Shown piece by piece: positions 1-6,049 of a DNA stretch of 8,049 bases. The DNA is from Faecalibacterium prausnitzii (GTDB lineage: Bacteria > Bacillota > Clostridia > Oscillospirales > Ruminococcaceae), in assembly GCA_002313795.1 (NCBI GenBank), contig DCCL01000121.1, forward strand, positions 1 through 8,049, read 5' to 3'. Every line of letters starts with the position of its first letter. The first letter of the stretch is position 1. A model generated the notes under the pieces. It searched no databases and was not told the DNA's origin. It saw only the letters and a program-made list of their open reading frames with translations. Both the position numbers and the translations under genes were made by a program.

Positions 1-912
1 GGTGCCATCGCCGACAAGGGCCAGATCTATCAGCTGATCCAGGGCTTCAACCGCGGCGACCGCATCTATGCTCTGGTGGCCCCCGCATTCGTCAACCAGT
101 TCCCCGGTCTGGCTTCCACCGGCAAGCTGAAGGCCGCTCTGAAGGCCCTCGGCTTCTACGATGTGGTGGAAGTTGCCATTGGTGCTGACCTGTGCACCGT
201 GGATGAGGCCCACGACTTCCTGGAGGAAGTGCCTGAGAAGCTGAACTTCATGGCTACCTCCTGCTGCCCGGCCTGGAGCATGATGGCAAAGACCGCATTC
301 CCCGACCTGGCCAAGAACATCTCCATGACCATGACCCCCATGGTCTTCACCGCCCGCATGATGAAGCAGGCTGACCCCGAGGCCCGTATGTGCTTCATCG
401 GACCCTGCGCTGCAAAGAAGCTGGAAGCTTCCCGCCGCACCGTCCGCTCGGATGTGGACTTCGTGCTGACCTTCGAGGAGCTGGCCGGCATCATTGAGGC
501 AAAGGATCTGGATGTAAACTCTCTGGAAGTCGATCCCAACGAGCAGGATCTGGTCTACGCTTCTGCTGCAGGCCGAGGCTTCGCACAGTCTGGCGGTGTC
601 GCCAAGGCTGTCGCTGACAAGATCAAGGAATGGCACCCGGACATGGATGTCAAGATCGCATCCGCACAGGGTCTGGCCGAGTGCAAGAAGCTGCTGATGC
701 TGGCCAAGGCCGGCAAGTACAACGGCTATCTGCTGGAAGGCATGGGCTGCCCCGGCGGCTGCATCGGCGGCGCAGGCACCATTGCCGACCCCGCACGCAC
801 CGCTGTCGTCCTGAACAAGTACGTCAAGGAAGCTCCGTTCCAGGATCCCGAGCAGAGTTCTTTCCTGTCCAGCATGCACGTGCTGAAGGATGACCCCAAC
901 TTTGAAGTCTAA
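1..912 (+). CDS. [FeFe] hydrogenase catalytic (H-cluster) domain, C-terminal 303 residues; 5' end outside window
   Basis: The frame is open from base 1 to a TAA at 910-912, so the gene begins upstream; the GTG at 76 is internal. The product reversibly reduces protons to H2 at the H-cluster, probably in the cytoplasm. All three H-cluster loops are visible, numbered from the window edge: L1 TSCCPAW at 86-92 (C88 the likely proton-transfer Cys, C89 a cluster ligand), L2 IGPCAAKKLE at 133-142 (C136), and L3 EGMGCPGGCIGGAG at 246-259 (C250 and C254, the latter the expected bridging ligand). L2 has Gly where classical group A enzymes have Met (MPC), and L1 has Ala where many have Gly; this suggests a group B type enzyme, an inference. 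Any N-terminal ferredoxin-like domain is not visible. The family is certain; the subgroup and partner are not. A hairpin terminator follows at once, so this is the last gene of its transcript. Confidence 0.95.
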   Translation, partial: GAIADKGQIYQLIQGFNRGDRIYALVAPAFVNQFPGLASTGKLKAALKALGFYDVVEVAIGADLCTVDEAHDFLEEVPEKLNFMATSCCPAWSMMAKTAFPDLAKNISMTMTPMVFTARMMKQADPEARMCFIGPCAAKKLEASRRTVRSDVDFVLTFEELAGIIEAKDLDVNSLEVDPNEQDLVYASAAGRGFAQSGGVAKAVADKIKEWHPDMDVKIASAQGLAECKKLLMLAKAGKYNGYLLEGMGCPGGCIGGAGTIADPARTAVVLNKYVKEAPFQDPEQSSFLSSMHVLKDDPNFEV

Positions 913-920
913 GTTCTGAA

Positions 921-955
921 AAAGACCGCTTTCCTCCTGCCGGGAAGCGGTCTTT
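921..955 (+). terminator. Intrinsic terminator after the hydrogenase gene
   Basis: The hairpin starts 8 nt after the TAA. A perfect 11-bp stem, AAAGACCGCTT (921-931) with AAGCGGTCTTT (945-955), extends inward by one G-U and two G-C pairs to leave a 7-nt loop. The arm is preceded by an A-run and ends in CTTT followed by CTGCG, so the U-tract is short and termination may be incomplete. Confidence 0.8.
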
Positions 956-1005
956 CTGCGTCCCATTCCGGGTCAGCCGCCTCTTCTTACACAAAGCATG
1001 TCTTA

Positions 1006-1034
1006 TGTGAAACATTTTTGTGAAAGCCTTACAA
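1006..1034 (+). promoter_or_regulatory. Possible regulator-binding region just upstream of the promoter at 1041
   Basis: Two direct copies of TGTGAAA lie at 1006-1012 and 1019-1025, 13 nt apart start to start. The second is part of the imperfect palindrome TTGTGAAAGCCTTACAA (1018-1034), which ends 6 nt before the -35 box. The half-site TTGTGAA matches Rex-type boxes, but the other half is poor and the spacing is one base short. It could be any activator or repressor site, or chance in an AT-rich stretch. Confidence 0.25.
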
Positions 1035-1040
1035 TGCGGA

Positions 1041-1069
1041 TTGACTTTTTCTTCTGAATATGTTATTTT
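1041..1069 (+). promoter_or_regulatory. Sigma-A type promoter for the secreted-protein gene
   Basis: TTGACT (-35, 1041-1046), a 17-bp spacer and TATTTT (-10, 1064-1069), with TG at 1061-1062 giving an extended -10. The predicted start is near 1076, leaving a leader of about 70 nt before the ATG at 1148. The hydrogenase terminator lies upstream, so the gene appears to be transcribed independently. Confidence 0.7.
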
Positions 1070-1147
1070 TGCGGTGACAAATTCCCATGTTCTGTCTCCG
1101 GACAGGCAAACAGAGCCGCACTGCGGCAGGAAAGGTCGATTCTGAAT

Positions 1148-1639
1148 ATGACGATTTCTTCAATGCATATGGGCAGACGCACCGGGGCGTTCTTCGTCTC
1201 TCTGCTGCTGCTCCTGACGCTGGCAGTCAGCGCCAGTGCCGTCACCGTCAAGATGAATGTCGGTGTCCGGTTCTGGCGGGAGGCTTCCGATAAGGAGTCC
1301 ATGGTAGACAGTGCCGTGGACTCTGCCCGTGAAGCCACCCTCACCCGCCAGCCCAACGGCACCTTTACACTGGAGCTCCCGGTCAAACAGGTCTCCTCCA
1401 TGAACATGACCGGCTGTCTGACCGGCATCAGCATCGGTGAGGTAAACTATTCCGGCACCCTGAGCGGCGACCTGAACGACGGCACCGCCGTGCTGACCAT
1501 CAAGAACCTCCCCGCTTCTGTGCTCACCGGCAGCGATTCCAGCAAAGCGCTGGCCGTGACCTGCAACATCAAGATGGATACCATCCTTCTTGGGGACATC
1601 TCCACCAGCGCCCGGATGGCCATCTGGGTCAACCGCTGA
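1148..1639 (+). CDS. Small secreted protein with signal peptide and a single possible NEAT-like domain
   Basis: This encodes 163 aa. The ATG at 1148 is preceded by AGGAAAGG (1128-1135), 12 nt away; ATGs at residues 6 and 8 are alternatives. A Sec signal peptide is clear: GRR at 9-11, a hydrophobic core FFVSLLLLLTLAV at 15-27, and a probable cut after SASA at residue 31. The mature part is about 132 aa with no second membrane segment, sortase motif or lipobox Cys, so it is probably released or loosely attached. It looks rich in beta strands: VTVKMNVGVRFW (32-43), a short SMVDSAVDSA segment (51-60), then alternating strands to MAIWV (157-161). The strand-SM-helix-strand order and the length resemble heme-binding NEAT domains, but the usual YxxxY motif is absent. 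Met52, Met85, Met87 and Met143 are present, and C90 and C139 could form a disulfide. Secretion is well supported; NEAT is a weak inference and the true function is unknown. Transcription is independent of both neighbours. Confidence 0.8.
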   Translation: MTISSMHMGRRTGAFFVSLLLLLTLAVSASAVTVKMNVGVRFWREASDKESMVDSAVDSAREATLTRQPNGTFTLELPVKQVSSMNMTGCLTGISIGEVNYSGTLSGDLNDGTAVLTIKNLPASVLTGSDSSKALAVTCNIKMDTILLGDISTSARMAIWVNR

Positions 1640-1656
1640 AAAAGTAAAAACGCAAA

Positions 1657-1695
1657 AAGCGCCCCGCAGCAGCTCAAAACTGCCGCGGGGCGCTT
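1657..1695. terminator. Bidirectional intrinsic terminator between convergent genes
   Basis: The outer 11-bp stem pairs AAGCGCCCCGC (1657-1667) with GCGGGGCGCTT (1685-1695). After one A/C mismatch, GCAG (1669-1672) pairs with CTGC (1680-1683) around a 7-nt loop. On the minus strand, the 3' side of gpmI, the hairpin is followed by TTTTTGCGTTTTT, a strong U-tract. On the plus strand it is followed only by GCTTTATTC, so it probably works better for the glycolytic operon than for the secreted-protein gene. Confidence 0.85.
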
Positions 1696-1726
1696 GCTTT
1701 ATTCAGGGGCTTATATTATATGGAGT

Positions 1727-3253
1727 TTACTCCACGATGATGCTCTTACCGGTCATTTCTGCGGGGACAGGCAGGCCGATATAGGGCAGCATGGTGGGCG
1801 CGATGTCGGCCAGGCAGCCGCCCTCACGCAGCTTCACATCGCCGCAGCCGATGGCCACGAAGGGCACGACATTGGTGGTGTGGGCGGTGAAGGGAGTGCC
1901 GTCCCGGTTCATCATCTTCTCAGCATTGCCGTGGTCTGCGGTCAGGAATGCGCAGCCGCCTGCGTTCAGCACAGCGGTGACGACCTTCTCCACAGCGGCA
2001 TCTACAGCCTCAACTGCCTTGACGGCAGCATCGAACACACCGGTGTGGCCGACCATATCGCAGTTGGCGAAGTTCAGGATGATCACATCGTACTTGCCGC
2101 TCTCGATGCGCTTGACGCACTCATCGGCCACTTCCGGAGCGCTCATCTCGGGCTTCAGGTCGTAGGTAGCGACCTTCGGGCTGGGGATGACGCAGCGGTC
2201 TTCGCCCTTATAGGGAGCCTCAACGCCGCCGTTAAAGAAGAAGGTGACGTGAGCATACTTCTCGGTCTCAGCGATGCGGAGCTGGGTCTTGCCGTTCTCG
2301 GACAGATACTGACCCAGAACGTTCTTCAGCTCTACAGGAGGATAGGCCACTTCACAGTTGGGCATGGTGGCGTCGTACTCGGCCATGCAGACATAGTTGA
2401 CATGCTTGCGGCCGCCGCGGCGCTCAAAGCCGGTGAAGGCGTCATCGCAGAAGATGCGGGTCATCTGACGGGCACGGTCAGGGCGGAAGTTCATGAAGAT
2501 GACGGTATCGCCATCCTGCACGCGGCCGCCCTCGCAGGTGACGCAGGGCAGGACGAACTCATCGGTCTTATCGGCTGCATAGGAAGCCTCGATAGCCTCC
2601 TGCGCATTGGCAGCGTGGTTGCCCTCACCGTAGACGAAAGCAGCGTAGGCCCTCTCCTCACGATCCCAGTTATTATCACGATCCATGGCGTAATAACGGC
2701 CGGAGATACTGGCGATCTTGCCGATGCCCAGCTCATCCAGTTTGGCCTGCAGGTCAGCCAGGAAACCCTTGCCGGCGTGGGGGTCGGTGTCACGGCCGTC
2801 GGTGATGCAGTGGAGATAGACTTCCTTTGCACCCATGTGTTTTGCCATATCCAGCACACCGAACCAGTGGTCAGCATGGCTGTGGACGCCGCCGGTGCCC
2901 ACCAGGCCCATCAGGTGGATGGCCTTGCCAGCATCGATCGCGGCCTTCATATTCTTGACGAGGACGGGGTTCTTGAGCATCTCACCGTCCCGGATGGACT
3001 TGGTGATGAGGGTGAGCTGCTGATAAACGATGCGGCCGGCGCCCATATTGGTGTGGCCCACCTCAGAGTTGCCCATCTGACCTTCCGGCAGGCCGACGGC
3101 CATGCCGGAGGCCTCGATGGTGGTCATGGGGTACTTGGCCATCAGAGAATCGATGAAAGGCTTCTTGGCTGCGGCCACGGCGTTGCCGTAGGTCTCATTG
3201 GGGGTCCAGCCAAAGCCGTCCATGATGCAGAGCATAACAGGTTTCTTGGACAT
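1727..3253 (-). CDS. gpmI: 2,3-bisphosphoglycerate-independent phosphoglycerate mutase
   Basis: The 508-aa product interconverts 3- and 2-phosphoglycerate in glycolysis through a phosphoserine intermediate and two Mn ions; it is cytoplasmic. The expected residues are present: D12 (MDGFG), S63 in GNSEVGHTNMGAG as the phosphorylated serine, GGVHSHADHW 121-130, DGRDTDP 152-158, SGRYYAMDRD 184-193, FRPDR 256-260, D399 and H403 in CDMVGHTG, D440 and H441 in TADHGN, and H458. The spacing of the metal ligands matches the Bacillus enzyme (D403, H407, D444, H445, H462) with a constant offset of four. Length is normal for the family. The start is ATG at 3253, preceded by AAAGGAG with a 10-nt spacer; an in-frame ATG at 3343 would add 30 residues with no homology and run through an RNA hairpin, so it is rejected. 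This is the last gene of the pgk-tpiA-gpmI operon. The usual LVSDGGVHSH motif reads LVGTGGVHSH here, a minor variation. Confidence 0.97.
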   Translation of the reverse strand: MSKKPVMLCIMDGFGWTPNETYGNAVAAAKKPFIDSLMAKYPMTTIEASGMAVGLPEGQMGNSEVGHTNMGAGRIVYQQLTLITKSIRDGEMLKNPVLVKNMKAAIDAGKAIHLMGLVGTGGVHSHADHWFGVLDMAKHMGAKEVYLHCITDGRDTDPHAGKGFLADLQAKLDELGIGKIASISGRYYAMDRDNNWDREERAYAAFVYGEGNHAANAQEAIEASYAADKTDEFVLPCVTCEGGRVQDGDTVIFMNFRPDRARQMTRIFCDDAFTGFERRGGRKHVNYVCMAEYDATMPNCEVAYPPVELKNVLGQYLSENGKTQLRIAETEKYAHVTFFFNGGVEAPYKGEDRCVIPSPKVATYDLKPEMSAPEVADECVKRIESGKYDVIILNFANCDMVGHTGVFDAAVKAVEAVDAAVEKVVTAVLNAGGCAFLTADHGNAEKMMNRDGTPFTAHTTNVVPFVAIGCGDVKLREGGCLADIAPTMLPYIGLPVPAEMTGKSIIVE

Positions 3254-3287
3254 AAAATTGAGTCTCCTTTGAAATTTCTGACGAACA

Positions 3288-3327
3288 GCGCCCGGCTCCA
3301 TGCCGGAAATGCGGCGCAGCCGGGCGC
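3288..3327 (-). other. Strong GC-rich RNA hairpin in the tpiA-gpmI gap
   Basis: The outer 10-bp perfect stem pairs GCGCCCGGCT (3288-3297) with AGCCGGGCGC (3318-3327). The inner stem pairs GCCG (3302-3305) with CGGC (3312-3315). It lies within the 110-nt gap between tpiA and gpmI. On the transcribed minus strand it is followed by TGTTCGTCAGAAATTTC, which has no U-tract, so it is not a normal intrinsic terminator. A role in mRNA stability, processing or attenuation of gpmI is inferred. Confidence 0.6.
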
Positions 3328-3363
3328 AGAGGGAAACGATCACTGACTGCTCAGGGGCAGAAC

Positions 3364-4134
3364 TCAGCCCTTAGAAGCAGCGTTGACGATAACAGCAAAG
3401 TCGGGAGCCTTCAGAGATGCGCCGCCAATCAGACCGCCGTCCACATCCTTCTTGCTCAGCAGCTCCTCGCAGTTCTTGGCGTTCATGCTGCCGCCGTACT
3501 GAACGGTAGTAGCCTCCGCCACGGCCTCGCCGTAGACCTCGCCGATGACCTTGCGGATCTGAGCGCAGACTTCCTCAGCCTGCTCTGCGGTAGCGGTCTT
3601 GCCGGTGCCGATGGCCCAGATGGGCTCGTAGGCGATGACCACATTCTTCATCTGCTCAGCGGTGACGCCGCGCAGGGCGATCTTGGTCTGCATCCGAACC
3701 AGCTCCTCAGTGACGCCCTCCTCACGCTGCTGCAGGCTCTCGCCCACGCAGATGATGACCTTCAGACCGGCGTTCAGAGCAGCCAGAGCACGCTTGTTCA
3801 CGGTCTGGTCGGTCTCTGCGAAATACTGACGGCGCTCGGAATGGCCGACGATGACGTACTCCACGCCCAGATCCACCAGCATATCAGCGCTGATCTCACC
3901 GGTGAAAGCACCGGACTTCTCGAAGTGGACATTCTCAGCACCCACATGGATGTTGGTACCCTTGGTCTTTGCCACAGCAGTGACCAGGTCGGTATAGGGA
4001 GTGCAGATGACGACCTCACAGGAAGCGTCCTTGACGGCGGGGATGAGCTCGTCCACCAGAACAGCAGCCTCGGAGGCGGTCTTGTTCATCTTCCAGTTGC
4101 CAGCAATAATAGCCTTGCGCTTTGCCTTATCCAT
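3364..4134 (-). CDS. tpiA: Triosephosphate isomerase
   Basis: The 256-aa cytoplasmic TIM-barrel enzyme interconverts dihydroxyacetone phosphate and glyceraldehyde 3-phosphate. Key features are in the expected order: substrate-binding N13 and K15 in AGNWKMN (11-17), the electrophile H98 in VGHSERRQ (97-103), C129-V130-G131-E132 in the CVGES segment, the catalytic base E170 in AYEPIW, flexible loop 6 [11 protein letters not shown] (171-181), and the phosphate-gripping YGGSMN (213-218) and GGLIGGASL (233-241). Length is typical (about 250). The ATG at 4134 is preceded by AAGGAG with 8-9 nt spacing. It is the middle gene of the operon, 92 nt downstream of pgk and 110 nt upstream of gpmI; both gaps contain hairpins. 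Nothing unusual is seen in the protein. Confidence 0.98.
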   Translation of the reverse strand: MDKAKRKAIIAGNWKMNKTASEAAVLVDELIPAVKDASCEVVICTPYTDLVTAVAKTKGTNIHVGAENVHFEKSGAFTGEISADMLVDLGVEYVIVGHSERRQYFAETDQTVNKRALAALNAGLKVIICVGESLQQREEGVTEELVRMQTKIALRGVTAEQMKNVVIAYEPIWAIGTGKTATAEQAEEVCAQIRKVIGEVYGEAVAEATTVQYGGSMNAKNCEELLSKKDVDGGLIGGASLKAPDFAVIVNAASKG

Positions 4135-4179
4135 GATACGTTCTCCTTCGTTACCTTATTACCTTATATAAAATAGAAA

Positions 4180-4207
4180 GGTGCGGCGGCGAAACAGCCG
4201 CCGCACC
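4180..4207 (-). terminator. Intra-operon hairpin between pgk and tpiA, possible partial terminator
   Basis: A perfect 11-bp stem pairs GGTGCGGCGGC (4180-4190) with GCCGCCGCACC (4197-4207) around a 6-nt loop, 19 nt after the pgk stop. On the minus strand it is followed by TTTCTATTTTATATAAGG, an interrupted U-rich stretch, so it could terminate part of the transcripts. That would give more pgk than tpiA/gpmI message. A 3' stabilising role for the pgk mRNA is an alternative. No clear -35/-10 pair for tpiA was found after it. Confidence 0.6.
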
Positions 4208-4226
4208 CGTACACGATGCCGGAAGA

Positions 4227-5435
4227 TTATGCGTTCTGGATGACTGCGATGCCGGGCAGCTCCTTGCCCTCCAGATACTCCAGAGAAGCACCGCCGCCGG
4301 TGGAGATGTGGGTCATCTTGTCGCCCAGACCCATCTGCTGCACAGCTGCTGCGCTGTCGCCGCCGCCGATGACGGTGGTAGCATCGCTCTCAGCCATAGC
4401 CTTAGCAACTGCCAGAGTACCAGCAGCCAGAGTGGGGTTCTCGAACACGCCCATGGGGCCATTCCAGACGACGGTCTTGGAAGCCTTAACAGCGTCTGCG
4501 AAGAGCTTCATGGTCTCGGGGCCGATGTCGCAGCCCTCCATGTCAGCCGGGATGGCGGTGATGGGAACAATGGTGGTCTCAACGGGAGCATCGATGGGGT
4601 CAGGGAAGTTTGCCACACATGCGGTATCCACAGGCAGCAGCAGCTTGACGCCCTTCTCCTTAGCCTTTGCCATCATCTCCTTGCAGTAATCCAGCTTGGA
4701 GTCATCGCACAGGCTCTTGCCGACCTCATAGCCTTGAGCCTTGATGAAGGTGTAGGCCATGCCGCCGCCGATGATGAGGGTATCGACCTTCTCCAGCAGG
4801 TTGGAGATGACGTTCAGCTTATCGGCGACCTTTGCGCCGCCCAGGATAGCGGTGAAGGGACGGACGGGATCATTGACTGCATTGCCCAGATACTTGATCT
4901 CCTTCTCCATCAGGTAGCCGACAGCGGTATCCTTGATGTAGTCGGTGACGCCTGCGGTGGAGCAGTGTGCACGGTGGCAGCTGCCGAATGCATCGTCAAC
5001 ATAAGCATCAGCCAGAGAAGCCAGTTCCTGAGAGAACTCAGGCAGGTTCTTGGTCTCTTCCTTGCGGAAACGGGTGTTCTGCAGCAGAACGACGTCGCCG
5101 TTGTTCATAGCAGCAACAGCAGCCTTGGCATTGTCGCCCACAACATTGTCGTCATCTGCAAAGACAACGTTCTTGCCCAGCTTTGCGCTCAGGGCCACAG
5201 CAACGGGTGCCAGGCTGAACTTTGCCTCGGGGCCGTTCTTGGGTTTGCCCAGATGGCTGCACAGGATGACCTTTGCGCCGTCCTTGATCAGCTTCTGGAT
5301 GGTGGGCAGAGCTGCATTGATACGGTTCTCATTGGTGATGACGCCGTCCTTCATAGGAACGTTGAAATCGCAGCGGACAAGGACCTTCTTGCCGCAGTAA
5401 TTCTCGTCGTCGATCGTCTTTTTACCTAAACCCAT
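4227..5435 (-). CDS. pgk: Phosphoglycerate kinase
   Basis: The 402-aa cytoplasmic enzyme transfers phosphate between 1,3-bisphosphoglycerate and ADP, the first ATP-making step of glycolysis. It has the usual two-lobe plan. The N-terminal substrate lobe holds the signature [10 protein letters not shown] (18-27), R38 in ENRIN, SHLGKPK (60-66), QNTRF (119-123) and HRAHCST (154-160). The C-terminal nucleotide lobe holds GGAKVADKL (199-207), GGGMAYTF (223-230), WNGPMGVFE (324-332), GGGDSAAAV (357-365) and STGGGASLE (379-387 region). Length is normal. The ATG at 5435 has AGGAG at 5446-5450 with a 10-nt spacer. It is the first gene of the operon, with its own promoter and a structured leader of about 70 nt. 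In many Firmicutes gapA precedes pgk, but it is absent here. HRAHCST has Cys where HRAHAST is usual, a small change. Confidence 0.98.
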   Translation of the reverse strand: MGLGKKTIDDENYCGKKVLVRCDFNVPMKDGVITNENRINAALPTIQKLIKDGAKVILCSHLGKPKNGPEAKFSLAPVAVALSAKLGKNVVFADDDNVVGDNAKAAVAAMNNGDVVLLQNTRFRKEETKNLPEFSQELASLADAYVDDAFGSCHRAHCSTAGVTDYIKDTAVGYLMEKEIKYLGNAVNDPVRPFTAILGGAKVADKLNVISNLLEKVDTLIIGGGMAYTFIKAQGYEVGKSLCDDSKLDYCKEMMAKAKEKGVKLLLPVDTACVANFPDPIDAPVETTIVPITAIPADMEGCDIGPETMKLFADAVKASKTVVWNGPMGVFENPTLAAGTLAVAKAMAESDATTVIGGGDSAAAVQQMGLGDKMTHISTGGGASLEYLEGKELPGIAVIQNA

Positions 5436-5453
5436 AGTGATTATTCTCCTCTC

Positions 5454-5476
5454 AATTCATTCTTCGGAATCGAATT
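5454..5476 (-). other. Small stem-loop in the pgk leader just upstream of its RBS
   Basis: AATTC/GAATT (5454-5458 with 5472-5476) encloses ATTC/GAAT (5459-5462 with 5467-5470) around a four-base loop, with one bulged base. It ends 3 nt before the AGGAG of pgk on the mRNA. It may place or insulate the RBS. It is weak because it is AT-rich. Confidence 0.4.
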
Positions 5477-5488
5477 TCGCTCACTCTC

Positions 5489-5502
5489 GGGGTCTTGACC
5501 CC
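5489..5502 (-). promoter_or_regulatory. Palindrome at the predicted transcription start of the pgk operon, candidate operator or 5' hairpin
   Basis: GGGGTCTTGACCCC is a perfect 6+6 inverted repeat with a 2-base centre. It covers roughly +3 to +16 relative to the predicted start (near 5505). At this position it could be a repressor site blocking initiation, or a 5' hairpin (5-bp stem with a tetraloop) protecting the mRNA. The sequence shows the symmetry; the role is inferred and no regulator is identified. Confidence 0.45.
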
Positions 5503-5511
5503 TATAACACT

Positions 5512-5540
5512 ATTATAAACAAAATCTGTGTGTATTGCAA
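5512..5540 (-). promoter_or_regulatory. Sigma-A promoter of the pgk-tpiA-gpmI operon
   Basis: Read on the minus strand: TTGCAA (-35, 5535-5540), a 17-bp spacer and TATAAT (-10, 5512-5517, consensus). The predicted start lies near 5505, about 70 nt before the pgk ATG. The strong boxes fit a highly expressed glycolytic operon. Confidence 0.8.
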
Positions 5541-5550
5541 GGACGGGGGA

Positions 5551-5568
5551 TGGATAATTTATTAACAA
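5551..5568 (-). promoter_or_regulatory. Possible Rex (redox repressor) box upstream of the pgk promoter
   Basis: On the minus strand the sequence reads TTGTTAATAAATTATCCA. Against the clostridial Rex-type consensus TTGTTAA-N4-TTAACAA, the first half is perfect and the second matches at 5 of 7 positions. Rex controls fermentation and some glycolytic genes in Firmicutes. The site lies about 11 bp upstream of the -35 box, not the usual place for a simple repressor, and AT-rich DNA gives chance matches. Confidence 0.3.
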
Positions 5569-5686
5569 ACTTTTTCTGTGATATTCCTGAAATGTGTCTA
5601 TTTTGACAGTATAATGAGCGGTCTATTTCAACTTTTTTCTTCAAGTTTTCGCAGTTCCAAAGCAAGCAGCTCCAAGCCCAGCTTTT

Positions 5687-5714
5687 TGAAATGTCGGGCA
5701 CGACAGACATTTCA
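5687..5714. repeat. Perfect 9-bp inverted repeat with an alternative inner hairpin
   Basis: TGAAATGTC (5687-5695) and GACATTTCA (5706-5714) are exact inverted copies separated by 10 nt. Overlapping this, TGTCG (5692-5696) pairs with CGACA (5701-5705) around a GGCA loop, so two mutually exclusive stems are possible. There is no U-tract. It may be an operator, a mobile-element end or a remnant; its function is unknown. Confidence 0.55.
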
Positions 5715-5903
5715 CATCTTTGAACGTCAGAAAGATGACTGGATACCGACCTTGATTTTCTTCCAACTTTTGGCATCAAAAAGCGTGCAAAATAAACGGT
5801 ATTTAGTCATTTTTACCGCTCGTAGCAGTGGTTTGACCTTTCGAAATCCTCTCGGTGGATTCAGGAATAAACACCCGTTCAGACACAGAGCAACTGTCCA
5901 CGG

Positions 5904-5990
5904 AAATGCAAAAAGCAGCCCACCAGGTCGCCTTTCCTTTCTACTGATCTCTCAGCTCGTTGGAAAGCAACCTGGTGGGCTGCTGCATTT
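5904..5990 (-). terminator. Long terminator-like hairpin downstream of the phage remnant
   Basis: The core is a perfect 15-bp stem, AGCAGCCCACCAGGT (5914-5928) with ACCTGGTGGGCTGCT (5970-5984). It is extended inside by CTTTCC (5932-5937) with GGAAAG (5962-5967) and a small CTGA/TCAG stem (5944-5947 with 5952-5955). Outside, AAATGCA (5904-5910) mirrors TGCATTT (5984-5990). On the minus strand the core is followed by TTTTTGCATTT, a good U-tract, 66 nt past the stop at 6050. On the plus strand the core is followed by GCATTTTCTATT. It most likely ends the minus-strand tail transcript, but may act in both directions. The branched apex is more than a simple terminator needs. Confidence 0.75.
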
Positions 5991-6049
5991 TCTATTCAGT
6001 TTTCTCTGCAACTGCGGAGCCTAACCGTTTCTTCTCCAGACTCTCACAG

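Larger units (their letters stand above)
5541..6049. other. Intergenic stretch without a convincing gene
   Basis: This stretch of about 510 bases separates the pgk promoter from the end of the phage remnant. It is more AT-rich than its surroundings. Open frames here (plus strand 5578-6024, minus strand 5513-5779) lack ribosome binding sites and recognisable motifs. A short minus-strand stretch just after the inverted repeat reads HFKKLGLELLALELRKLEEKS and then stops; it looks like a possible helical gene fragment but cannot be assigned. The identifiable contents are the Rex-like sequence, the inverted repeat at 5687-5714 and the long hairpin at 5904-5990, each listed separately. No tRNA or attachment site was recognised. 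Confidence 0.55.

Noticed and set aside
3254..3343. N-terminal extension of gpmI from an ATG at 3343
   Set aside because: The family begins at the MSKKPVMLCIMDGFG segment, and AAAGGAG sits 10 nt before the ATG at 3253. The extension overlaps an intergenic hairpin.
1694..3346. A 550-codon open frame on the plus strand opposite gpmI
   Set aside because: It is the mirror of a strongly conserved enzyme gene in GC-rich codons; its His/Gly/Ala-rich composition and lack of motifs or RBS mark it as a shadow.
4308..5429. A 373-codon open frame on the plus strand opposite pgk
   Set aside because: Shadow of pgk; no recognisable motifs, Shine-Dalgarno or promoter.
5578..6024. 148-codon plus-strand ORF in the gap, and the overlapping 5960-6724 ORF
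   Set aside because: No RBS or domain motif, odd Ser/Phe-rich composition, and the frames run through a strong hairpin and antisense to the phage gene.
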